Positions 43,772-54,167 of a DNA stretch of 64,000 bases are shown piece after piece. Below the pieces are notes generated by a model. The model had not been told where the DNA came from, made no database searches, and worked only from the letters and a program-made list of their open reading frames with translations. Source of the stretch: Rhizodiscina lignyota (Eukaryota; Ascomycota; Dothideomycetes; Aulographales; Rhizodiscinaceae); assembly GCA_010015805.1 (NCBI GenBank), contig ML978128.1:1550001-1614000 (forward strand), read 5' to 3'. The position numbers and the translations under genes are program-made. The first letter of the stretch is position 1, and each line of letters opens with the position of its first letter.

Positions 43772-44935
43772 TCAGGTTACTTTCCGGCGAAGATCGAGGA
43801 TATCGTCGAGCTTGAGTGTGCTCTTGCCGCCCCATCCAGCAACTCCATCTGCAACGGATGGGCGCACCGCCATGTACCAACTCCATGATCGTTTATCAAG
43901 GTCAGTGGGCGACAGTACGGCTGACCATGATTTGTATAATAAGTCGAGAGATTTGAGCAAGTGCCCAAGATTGTTTTCTCGATCCGTTGCTCTGGCGGAT
44001 GCCGACTGTTTCTTCGGAGTGGCATTTGTGTTGCCAGGATCTGGGGCTGTATCGAAAGCCTTCATGATATAAGCGCGTGCAGACTGCGCTGTGTATATCG
44101 GTAAAGCGCCGTTGTTGCTATGCACATGAGCGGTAGCAATAGAACTCGAGTTCTTCTTTAGTGCCTCAAGATCAAGTCCCCAGAGAGCAGGCTCGTCCTC
44201 ACGCTCGACCTCCTTGGCTCGATTGTCATACTTGGGAGATTCATCTTCCTTTGCTTTCTTCCACTCATAACCCCATCTTTTCATGACTCTGATCTCTCTT
44301 CCCATGACGGTAACAACAGGCTGCCCCTCTCCAAATCCTTCTTCCTCCGCGCTCCTGCCACTCTCTAACCCCAAGCTGACAGCCTTACTGCGGCTGTTGA
44401 TGCTCACCACCGCTTGCGCAAGACTCAGTTTACTTGATAAGGGTTGGTCCGGCATTGTATAATTCAGCAGCGTAACCGCGAATGCTAAGACTAGCGGGGC
44501 GCGATTGGTAAAGAGCACGACCTTAGCTAGAGCGTCTTCATCCAAGTTGGACGATGGAAGTGTCAACGAGGCTTCGATGTCCGCTGAACTAGCATCATTT
44601 TCATCCATTGCCACCTTCCGGGCCTTCTTTGGAGGCGATGCAGCATTGACATCGGATGAACCACGCTTCTTCGAGACCCGCTTCGCCGCGTTCAAGACTT
44701 GTTTAGCGAGCTTCTCGTCCCTGAAGATAGTCTGCATCTTCTCCAAATTGGTCTTCGCTAGCGCGTCCACACTATATAGATGGTCAGCTGTATCGCATGC
44801 GAATTGACGCGCGAGTCGGCATTACTCCGCAAGTTCTTCCTTCTGTAGCTCTTTCACCTTCGCCATCGCAGTTGCGAGCGGGACTTTGGCATCTTGCGAC
44901 AGAAAGCGCAGAAGGGCCTGTATCTTGGCCGCCAT
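43772..44935 (-). CDS. Conserved nuclear protein of unknown function
   Basis: Two exons (44826-44935, 43772-44771) with a 54-nt intron give 369 aa. The first 60 residues look like a small helical, possibly helix-hairpin-helix-type region ('FLSQDAKVPLATAMAKV', 'LAKQVLNAAKRVSKKR'). A nuclear-localisation-like 'PPKKARK' cluster follows. The middle has a strongly hydrophobic, conserved-looking block ('VVLFTNRAPLVLAFAVTLL') and 'LSLAQAVVSINSRSKAVSLG'. The end has 'SWSWYMAVRPSVADGVAGWGGK'. I have the impression of a family widespread in filamentous ascomycetes but cannot name it or assign a role. A chromatin or DNA-related role would fit but is only a guess. No membrane segment or signal peptide is seen. 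Confidence 0.8.
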
Positions 44936-45490
44936 AATTCTGAAACGATTGATCAAGGAAATTTTCCTCGAACAGCACGCGAGAGAATGCCTAGGGGACA
45001 CAGACGCGGGGCGATTGAGTACGATATCTCGAAAGAGGCGCGACAACACGTGATTAGGGCAATGTGACAGTAGTTCCGAATGAGGAATAGCGCACAATTC
45101 AAATTACAGCCTAGGGAAAGCCCTCGCTAACATCTCGCTAGGTTGTCGCAGGATAAAAGCACGTTACGCATCCTGACTCCTGTGCTCAGCAAAACAGAGA
45201 CACGGTATTTCTTTGACGCCGCCAAATGCTGCTGGTGTCCAACATCAATGACCGCAGTTCCACCGATTGTTGCGGCCCCTGAGAGGCGGGGCAGTGTTAT
45301 TGGTGGAGGCGGCGCAGCAGGCTCAGGCAACCACCGCTGAGCATTTTCGAGTCATTATGTTGGTGCCTTTACATGAGGTATAAGTATTTTGCTTCAGTTC
45401 AAGTGCTCCCTTAGAAGTCATCCAATCTGTCTCATTTTCGAATAATCAGAATTCCAAGATCAAAACTTCTTTCCCTTACCAAACGCGGAA
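44936..45490. other. Divergent promoter region
   Basis: 555 bases between the divergent unknown gene and the DUF4139 gene. Open frames here lack ATG starts and motifs. Confidence 0.5.
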
Positions 45491-47848
45491 ATGGATATTC
45501 CCAAGCAAGAGATCCTGGTGAAGGATCTGCCCACCAAATCCGTCACACTCTACCCATCCAGAGCTCATATTGTTCGCGAAATCCGTGACGTGGAGCTGAA
45601 ACCTGGCCCTAATGAGATCGAAATTTACGGCGTCACTCCCACTGCCGACGAACAGTCAGTCCAGATTGATGGCCGAGGATCCGCGACAATCACCGACATT
45701 ACTGTCGAACTTGTGCCGAACCGCGAGATCTTCCAGGATGTGTACCCAGATGCCGATGAGCCCGAATCCGAGGAAGAGGAGCCGTGGGAAGAGGAAGACT
45801 CAGAAGAAGTGAAGGCTCTGAACGACGAGCTAGAGAGACTGCAGAGAGAGGTCAAAGAGGCAACAGAAATCCAAAATGCTGCAGCTCGACGTCTGGAAAC
45901 GCTGGATTCTTACAGCCAGACAATGAAAGCCGACAAGAACACTGCTGAAGATGTCAGTAAAACTTTGGCGATGTATGAGACGGAGCGGGCGAGGATTTTC
46001 AAGTCTCATCAGGATGCTGCTGAGAAACTGCGAGTTTCTAACTCTCAAATTTCAAAGAAAGAGAAGGAACGACTCAAGGCGAAGATCCCTCAACTCAAGC
46101 GATTCGAACAAGAAATGAAAGCGCGGGCAAAACGTGCCGAGAAGAAGCAGCGCCAAAAGGAAGAGCGTAGGAAAGAGGTCGAGCGAATCAAAGAGGAGCG
46201 TCTCAAGTTCTGGCCGAAGAAAGTCTATCGGATCCTCGTTAGCTTGGAGACAGCCTCTTCCATTGATACTCCAGCGTCCTCACGACGCGGTTCAACGGAC
46301 TCAGTTACTCTCTCCCGTGGACACATGCCGGATATAAAAGACCCTGATGCTCCATCATCGAGTGGAAGTGACGGAACAATTGTATCCCCTTCGCTGTCAT
46401 ACGTCACCCGTGACGCTTCATGGTCACCGAGATATGATCTCAACATCTCATCCGTCCAGAAATCTGCAACCATTGCGTATAGAGCAGAATTCGTCAACGG
46501 CACCTCAGAGACTTGGAAAGAGGCTCAGCTCATCCTCTCGACATCGCAGACATCGTACCAAGGCCTGGAGGACAAAGTACCTTTCATGCACGCATGGCAC
46601 GTGAGATTGGGAAGGTCTCAGGACGGTGGCCTGCTCAGCCCGGAGGAACTCAACAAGCCCCGAGTTGGAAATGCTGTTGCGCCTTTGACTAAACGCAATG
46701 AGCTCTTCGGATCGGCACAGAATGTTTTCACATATGGATCCCAAGCGCAGCAACAAAACAGACTCCAGTGGGCGCAACAGCAGGAGGTGCAAGCAATGCA
46801 GGCACAGTCTCGCCACAGGGAGACATGGAAAGCCGTCATGGAGAGGGGAGAGAAAATGGACTCTATAGCGCCACATGCTTCAATTGAATCGGCCGCTCTG
46901 TTCGCCAGGGGAGGTGGGACTTTCGGTGCTGTTGCCAACGCAAGTAGCGCATTTGGCTCCTCAGTATTTGGTGCTGCGAAGAAGTCAAAACGCCTGGCCT
47001 CCGTAGAACAGCAAGAATCAGAAGAGGATATAGGCGAAGCTATGGCGTTTGGGCTTTTCGACGATGGGCCATCAGGCGCTCCCCGTGGACCTCCAACCGT
47101 TGGATTCCAGGAAGCGGAGTGGGACGATAACGGCCTTACGTCGACATATGAAGTTCCTGGTATGCGAACCCTTGCGCCATCTTCTCTTACACGCCGACAC
47201 AAGATTGCAACGTTGGTCGCATTAAACATCCATCTCAGCTATGTGGCTGTGCCGAAGCTTCGCCCCTCCGCTTTCCTTCGCGCCAAGATCCGCAATCCCT
47301 CCAGCTCCGTTACGCTCCTCAAGGGCACAGCGGGAGTCACCCTTGACGGCTCGTTCCTGGGCAACATGATCTTAGGTCGTGTCTCGCCAGGACAGATCTT
47401 TGATCTTCCACTCGGCGTCGACCCGGCTGTGCATGTCAACTACCCTAAGCCCTCTGTGCACCGCAGCACCCGCGGCCTGATCAGCAAGGAGAGCGCGCAG
47501 GTCTTTTCGCGTTCGGTCTGGCTTACTAATACGAAGACCGTACCCGTAGAATTGATGGTTCTGGACCAAGTTCCCATATCGGAAGACGATAGACTGAAGG
47601 TTGATATCCTGCAACCTAAAGGACTGTCTAGCGAGGGCGACGTCGTGCGAGCAGGGAGCGCAGCGAAGGAAGGCGCGAGCGGTGCGACGGCGTCAGGACA
47701 GGGAAATGCCTGGGGCAAAGCGACTGCGACGCTTAAGAAGGACAACCAGGTGGCTTGGACAGTGACGCTGGAGAAGAAGCAGGCTTGCTTGTTGAAGCTA
47801 GAATACGAGGCGAGGATGCCGGCGACAGAGAGGATCACAGCCGCTTGA
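45491..47848 (+). CDS. DUF4139/DUF4140 (MuiA-like) protein
   Basis: An intronless gene for 785 aa. The N-terminal DUF4140 region (about 1-85) opens with 'TKSVTLYPSRAHIVREI' and 'IYGVTPTADEQSVQIDG', the pattern of the TIGR02231 'mucoidy inhibitor A' family. An acidic stretch and a long coiled coil (about 110-250, Glu/Lys/Arg/Gln-rich) follow. The DUF4139 beta region starts near 290 with 'YVTRDASWSPRYDLNIS' and 'RAEFVNGTSETWKEAQLILSTS'. It runs to the end with 'LKGTAGVTLDGSFLG' and 'RSVWLTNTKTVPVELMVLDQVP'. Residues about 390-520 are a low-complexity insert. The molecular function of the fungal members is unknown; the bacterial name comes from an old mucoidy phenotype and should not be taken literally. 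Confidence 0.88.
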   Translation: MDIPKQEILVKDLPTKSVTLYPSRAHIVREIRDVELKPGPNEIEIYGVTPTADEQSVQIDGRGSATITDITVELVPNREIFQDVYPDADEPESEEEEPWEEEDSEEVKALNDELERLQREVKEATEIQNAAARRLETLDSYSQTMKADKNTAEDVSKTLAMYETERARIFKSHQDAAEKLRVSNSQISKKEKERLKAKIPQLKRFEQEMKARAKRAEKKQRQKEERRKEVERIKEERLKFWPKKVYRILVSLETASSIDTPASSRRGSTDSVTLSRGHMPDIKDPDAPSSSGSDGTIVSPSLSYVTRDASWSPRYDLNISSVQKSATIAYRAEFVNGTSETWKEAQLILSTSQTSYQGLEDKVPFMHAWHVRLGRSQDGGLLSPEELNKPRVGNAVAPLTKRNELFGSAQNVFTYGSQAQQQNRLQWAQQQEVQAMQAQSRHRETWKAVMERGEKMDSIAPHASIESAALFARGGGTFGAVANASSAFGSSVFGAAKKSKRLASVEQQESEEDIGEAMAFGLFDDGPSGAPRGPPTVGFQEAEWDDNGLTSTYEVPGMRTLAPSSLTRRHKIATLVALNIHLSYVAVPKLRPSAFLRAKIRNPSSSVTLLKGTAGVTLDGSFLGNMILGRVSPGQIFDLPLGVDPAVHVNYPKPSVHRSTRGLISKESAQVFSRSVWLTNTKTVPVELMVLDQVPISEDDRLKVDILQPKGLSSEGDVVRAGSAAKEGASGATASGQGNAWGKATATLKKDNQVAWTVTLEKKQACLLKLEYEARMPATERITAA

Positions 47849-48012
47849 GCATCGATATGGACACAGCGATTGGATATTTCAGTAGGTCAATGAATAAAGA
47901 TGATCTCAAGGCTTCGCCCTTTCTTGTTTCGATTACTCGGATGCAGATATTATACAGTTTGGCCCTTAGATAGTCTCAAACACTAAGAAAGCATTTCCAC
48001 AAAGGATCGAGC

Positions 48013-49722
48013 TTAAGTCGATACCTTCTTTTGCTGTGCGCCCGCACGGATCCCGACCATTTGGCCCTTCTCCGCTCTCTCCAGTGTCATCGCTGTAATG
48101 ACCGCAGCTCCTATTCCAGACCCATCCTCTGCACTCGTGAGCACAATCGGGTCATCTTCCCTATCCTCCTTCCAATCCAAAATTTCGCCCAATGCTTGCC
48201 CCCATCGTCGCCTGAATTTCGGATGCTTGTTCGCCACACTCCCATCAGCTGCCACATGACCTTTCTGTATGCCTGATTTACGGCAAATAGCCGCGACACC
48301 GCATGCACAGAGACGCGCTCCGCGCACAGCAACCGTGATCGCGATATGTTTCATCGCACGAAGATCACTATGTGAAGGGGTGATGTTGAACTCCCTCCGG
48401 AATCTGTTTTTGGTATCCCCCATGTCTGCCGAGTCATCATTTTCGACGAACGAGAGAACTCCGGTGTCGATGCTGTAAGAGGACTGAAGGTAGGATAGAT
48501 TCGTTTGATCCGGGAATATAAGCCCCTTAGAATGCAGTTCCAGCAGAATGAGCCGGAAGATCTCCCCGAGATACAACCCTGCACTCATCTTCTCAAACGT
48601 TTGCTCCCCTGGCCTTGGTGACTGCTCGTCGACTGTCTCATCGTATGGGGTCCGAGGGAGGATAGAGTGGCTGTTGTCGAATGCGCCATATTCGCAGTTG
48701 ATAGCCATGCGGGTATCAGATGGTAGGTCTTTGGCTTGGTCGTGGGACTTGAGCTTGGGGATAGAGCTGCATTGCTCCATGTATGCGGCATTGCAACCCG
48801 TGCCAAATATGGCGCCAACGATGGTATCAGGATCGTTGTATGCAGAGGCGATGAGTGCTCCAGTCGTGTCATTGATGAGCGCTATCAAGCGAATGGGAAG
48901 TTTCTGGCACATCTGTTAGTCCATATTGTAATAATCTTCTCGATATCATACCCTTTTCGCAATCGCTTCTTGCACCTGCTCCGCGACGTCTTGACCCTCC
49001 ACGCCGTCAATGTCAAAGCCTTTAGTCCATGTCTGCAACACACCGTGATCGATGTAGTCCTGAATGGCAGGATATGAAAAAGTGAAACCCAACGGCAGAG
49101 GCTCGTTCTCGCTGCCATTTAGTCCTTGCTCTTTCGTGAACTTCTCTAGAGATTCTGCCACGAAGTTCCATAGCTGGTCGGCGCTTCCAGTTTTCAGGTC
49201 GTCCGGTATCTTATATTGCGATTGCATAACTTTAGTCTCGCCCTTCCGCTCGGCAAGTTCGATCCAGCAGACGCGTATGTTCGTACCACCGAGGTCTAGC
49301 GCTAGGAATGCGCCCCTTTCATGACCTGTGGGAAAGCCGAGGACCCATGTGAGGTACATTGCCTAAACGACGATTAGTTGGGAATGAACTCAAGCTGCGA
49401 GGGCCACCAACTATGTTACGGCCATTCTCTTGTAAGCCTGGTACACATTAAATTAATCATATGCTCTAAATATTCTGTGAGGGAGCATACCTTCGTCTAG
49501 CTCTTCTTGAAATCGCTTGCTGATAGCCTTTAAAGTCTCCCCGCTCACCCAGAATAGCTCATCAAGCCTCTCGATCTCCGTTCTGAGATCTCTTGATAGG
49601 CTGTCCAAGTTATCTGTATTTGAGTCAGTCAAAATAGCTTTGTGGTGAAGCCTGTGCATCGTCATACCCATTTTCCCCTCCACACGCTCAAGTTCCCGTC
49701 GAGCACTTGGCTTTGAACCCAT
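48013..49722 (-). CDS. Hexokinase
   Basis: Four exons (49491-49722, 49412-49437, 48952-49362, 48013-48903) give 519 aa. It phosphorylates glucose or fructose to the 6-phosphate with ATP in the cytosol. Hallmarks are the phosphate loop 'ALDLGGTNIRV', sugar site 'LGFTFSYPAIQ', 'ALINDTTGALIAS', 'GTGCNAAYME', 'INCEYGAFDN', 'EKMSAGLYLGEIFRL', 'HVAADGSV' and 'EDGSGIGAAV'. These match the HxkA-type hexokinases of filamentous fungi better than glucokinase. The N-terminus is about 30 residues longer than usual. Exon 2 is only 26 nt, its downstream intron uses an unusual GTTGGT donor, and intron 3 has two in-frame acceptors 9 nt apart (I used the 48-nt form). Confidence 0.92.
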
Positions 49723-50405
49723 GCTCTTTTAGAATGAAGACAATGAGATGCAAATGCAGTTTTGAATAGAAGTAGAAGCTGCCCATGAAGAAACCCAGTT
49801 GAAAACTTGAACGGGAAAATCATTTGTAAAATGATGTACCAAATCTTTCCCATGTCGGATGAGGTTAAATGACATCATCCGAAGCTACGAGGGGCGCATG
49901 CTCGCGGCACTTTTCATTGCTCCAGATTATTCGAAGATCATCTCAATGTTCGGAGACAAGGATCACATCTATGACAAACAAGCAGTATATAGTACTCAAG
50001 AGCGCCGCGTGGTGAAGGTTTGCAAAGCAGATTCGGATGAAGGATTTGATTGCAGATGATGGCTGACCAATCACAGGCCTCAGCGACGTCCTTTACCTTC
50101 TCAGCGCCCATTTCGGAGCCAAGTGGGTGACAAAATAGTTGAGTCATGACTACAATATATAGAACTACGAGAATGTATATCCTCGATAGTTAATATAAGT
50201 TATACACGTTGAAGCTGCGTATATTAGATAAGCGAACTCTAGTATATATTTTATCGACCTTTCAGAGATGCTCTCGCTAGTGTTGAAGAGGAAACCTCGC
50301 TTTTGCCAAATACGTTTAAACTTTACAGGACTCAGCTATTTTGTCACCCCCGTGGGAGCCAACAGGGAGTACTAATATACAGTAAAGATGGATATCGTCC
50401 GTATT
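49723..50405. other. A/T-rich intergenic region
   Basis: 683 bases containing the hexokinase upstream region and the 3' region of the large HET gene. The stretch 50150-50260 is strikingly A/T-rich (TATATA-type words). No coding signal is seen. Confidence 0.5.
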
Positions 50406-53400
50406 CTACTCCAATATGATCTCGCTCCAGTGCTTTCCTGGAGTCAATGCGTTGTCGAACGCCCTCCGAAATACTTTACCTAGTGCGACACGCCGAGCAA
50501 TACCTCCACGACCCGATTGCACCAACAGTACATAAAATAGATCCCACTCGCTCTGGTCCTGCTCTCTGGGAACATAGTATGTCCACACAGCGCTCTCGTC
50601 TGCGGTGAAGTTTTTCGCATGAGATATCGCTAGGAATTGGTGCTCCGCCGACGTTCCAACGTTGTGCCTCGCCCACTCCTTATCCAGAACAATCGTGCCG
50701 CACCAGTCACCGCCATTGTCAGATATATCGTAGCGCTCGAGACCGCTCGGCAGACGCTCTTTTGCGCTCTCTCCGCTGTAAGGTTCGTGATCTGCTGTGG
50801 ACAGGCCTGACTCTTCCTCGAGGGGACTGACGCGCAAATACGCGGACCATGTCCAGAACTGCAGATACCGCTGATCAGGGAACTCCACAGTCGCTTCTTT
50901 GCGTTCGTGGGTGACGCTGACGCCGAATGGGTGCTCGGGCACAGTACGATAAAACGTGTCGCGGCTCTTGGTCATGATCTCGTCATCGAGAATGCGGCCA
51001 TAGCCGTCATGCCGGCCAAGCTCATAGTGTGCTGAGTATCCATCCCACCTGGAGTTCGCTTCTCGTTGCGCGCGTCTTGGGCCCTGGTCTGGAATAATGG
51101 CAACCCGATCATCATAATAACCGCGACGACTCGAGTCCCGTCTACGGAGGGCGAGCTCCTCGTCCGGTGCTGATTGAGACAATGATAAGCTCGTGTACGA
51201 ATAAGAATCTGAGGAAGGAGATGAATTGAAGAGTGTCGGAAGAAGGCTGCTGAGCCTGTGGATATGAGATACTGCACTCACATCTTTCAAGTCTAGTCCT
51301 TCGTCTGTGATCATAATCGTCGTAATCATACTCTACCTCCACTTCTTTCCTCCCCCTTCTGTTTTCCCTCCCTCTTTCTTCTATGATCACATCCCCTTTC
51401 TCCCTATATTCATCTCTTGCATAGTCGTAGTCGTCTTTCGTGTTCCAAATGTGGCGCAGATCACCATGCCCATCGCGGATATACCAGTGGATCCAAGTGT
51501 GGTTCGTAAGCCATTCGTTTACATTTTGTAGACATCCTTCGATCATGTCGGCCTTATACTCAATTGCGGCATCTGCCCACGGACTCGCAATCCAGCCACA
51601 CCATGACCAGCTCGGAAACTCATCTTGACCCCATTGGTCCTTCTCTTCCGTGTCTTTCGGTAAGCGACGGAGCATTGGCCCGTTCATGACCCAAAGCAGG
51701 GCCAAGTCGAAATGAGAGCTCGGTAGGCCAAATATGAGCGGTGCCTCCATTGTTTCAGCAAGGAGATTGGAGATACCGCCGAAGGCGGCCAGAATATCAT
51801 TCGCCCGCGTCAATCGCCTCCTCGTATACAATTGTGTGCAGTGCATGTAGACCCAGAACGGTCTCTTCCCAGGCCTTAGATCCCTCAATAACTGCAGCGG
51901 CGCCTGCACCAAACCTAGGCTCCACCCCGCGCCTTTCGGTTCCGCAACGATGTCCTCAGACATGGCAGTCGACCGACACTGAAAGTATACTCTTCCTTGC
52001 GTGAAGATCAAGCATCGCTTGCTCAACAGCCTCTCACAGAATGTCCAAGCTCTTGTGTTCCATGTGCTCTTCTGTATTCCAGTCTCAGCGAGCTTGCTGA
52101 CCATGAGCGTCAGTCCTGGTAGAACTTCATCAATGAGCTGTTCTGTTGTGCTACTCGAGTTGTGCATCGCCACTAAGCCTGCATCTGCGCTGCTACCATC
52201 CGCCGCACAAATTGTCAGATGTGCGTTCCCGTAAATCATGTCCATTGAAGCTGCGTTGAGCTTCCAGCTCCTGACACTATCTTGAACAATACAAAGGCTA
52301 TCAACCTAGTGAAGTATAAGAGAGGCATTTAAATATAGTGTGGGTATGCGTTGCAGGACTTACCCAGAGGTATCTTATCCCCAGTCGCCTCACAACATCA
52401 ATCGCATCCGTAATCGCTTTAGGCAGATCCTTTTCATTAGCCTCCAAGCCCCCGTGAGCACGATGGAGTAGCACATTTTGAAGTAGCGTCCTGAACCGCT
52501 TCTCTTTTCCCCACACATAGCTCAGTGCGACATACTTCTCCCCTCTTGGCAGTGGCACGAGACACATATCTCTCACATCGATGACCCCGAAGTAGCTCTT
52601 TTCAATCAGGTCGTAGAACCTGTGGTCGTACCCTATACAACACCGCTCGCCATGCTGCTCATTGCACGCCTCGAGCCAGCTATTGATTAGCGCCTGGTTT
52701 TTCCCCAGCGCCTCGAGTGGACGGCCCAGGAATAAACTCTCCCGGCCCCAGCTCCTCGGAGCATCCGAGTTTGGGCGAGTATATCGGGTAGGCGTGACGA
52801 ACACCAGGTATGATTCGGTTAGCATGTCACCCGGTGACCAGCGCAGATGGATCCGCCGCGTCAAGTTTCTGTGATCCATGATACGGCCACATTGATCGAG
52901 AGTGACCTCGCGGCCGTCAACTTCCCAGTTTGCGTGGCAAATAGCCGGCAGATCGCTCTCAATTGGACCCTGGATCAGCCGCTTCATTCCATCTGGGTGC
53001 TCAATAGTACGTCTCAGATCCAATGTAGACTGATAAATGAGCCCACAGATAGGACAGCCCCTCCTGCGTGACTTGATGTCGCCAAGAGTACCGAGCCTGT
53101 ACATTTTGGAACTGGTCTTTAACGAAGTCCTGCCACTGCCACTACTTCTGCCACCGCTGCTGGTAACACTCTTGCCATGCTTCAGAGGATCCCCGTTGAC
53201 ATGGAATTTATCGACGCCCACGTCGAGCTGTGCACAAAAAGTACATATTCGCTTGCTGTTCGGTTCCCTTGGTGGCTGGACGAGTTATCAGATTTTAAAC
53301 CCCGTATTTGTCTGGAAATCGAGTCAAAAGGGTTCAAGAATTCTTACATCTCCATTCGCAACATTATCAAAATCTCGAGGTAGCACATGGTTCGGCAGGT

Positions 53401-53416
53401 CCTTTGTTCCGTCCAT
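50406..53416 (-). CDS. Large HET-domain protein with N-terminal CxxC motifs
   Basis: Four exons (53348-53416, 52364-53275, 51282-52305, 50406-51208) with introns of 72, 58 and 73 nt give 935 aa. Two CxxC pairs, CTFC (34-37) and CPIC (97-100), may bind zinc and are common ahead of this HET subtype. The HET domain starts at 'YVALSYVWG' (271-279). The second intron is certain because it restores 'YLWVDSLCIVQDS' (325-337), and 'DMIYGNAHLTICAADG' and 'TWNTRAWTFCERLLSKRCLIF' follow. A charged region with many Asp, Tyr, Arg and Glu lies near 640-720 around the third intron, which is the least certain junction. The C-terminal part resembles other fungal HET proteins. Its partner and trigger are unknown. 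Confidence 0.87.
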
Positions 53417-54167
53417 ATTCCCAGCTGAACGGCTGTCGAGAGCGTCTTTCCGCAAAGTCACTGCTTCAGCATTGAAGCCGGGAATCAATTCAACCAGGTA
53501 ACTCAACAATTGTAGAGAAAAAGAGCGGCAAGAACACTGAAATGAAGGCTACGAAAGCGATGTCCATGTCACAGGAAATTGCGAAGAAGAAGAAGTTCAG
53601 CTCTGTGGCTGGGGATGCACACCTCCTCCCACATCTTGGCTTGCAGCTGAATACTCGGACAAGGATTAGGCCGCAGGATTCAGGACGCGACATGGTTCGC
53701 GGAAGAGACGAAAGTCCATTAGTTTAGATTGATCAAGATGCACCCATACGAGTCGAACGGAGACAACAGTTTCCGGGAGTAGCTTAGAGAGCGACGACGG
53801 CGAGAGAGGTACCCGAAGTTCAACCAACTTAGGATAGGCGCCTACCAGCTGGCTTTTGAGCACAAGCCACCCGGATACTAGGCGGGCTTTGCACTAATAT
53901 GATGAACCCACAAAGACGTTAGGTTCTGTGTATCTATACGATATATATGAACAATGGATTATACAGGATTGAAATTTATCATTAACCTTTTGCCCGTCCA
54001 TCGAGGACTATTGCAGCTCGTCTAAGATACTACATATACAAACGCGGTGTCCCGCAAGCATCCCAAACTCCTCAATGCGTCCTGACGATATCAATGTCCG
54101 ACGTCTATTGCAAAACTCTCCGATAGCCATATCATAGCAACGTCTCCAATTTCAACGCAACCATCTT
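53417..54167. other. Intergenic region
   Basis: About 750 bases between two minus-strand genes, with A/T-rich stretches near 53930-53990. No gene or repeat is recognised. Confidence 0.5.
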
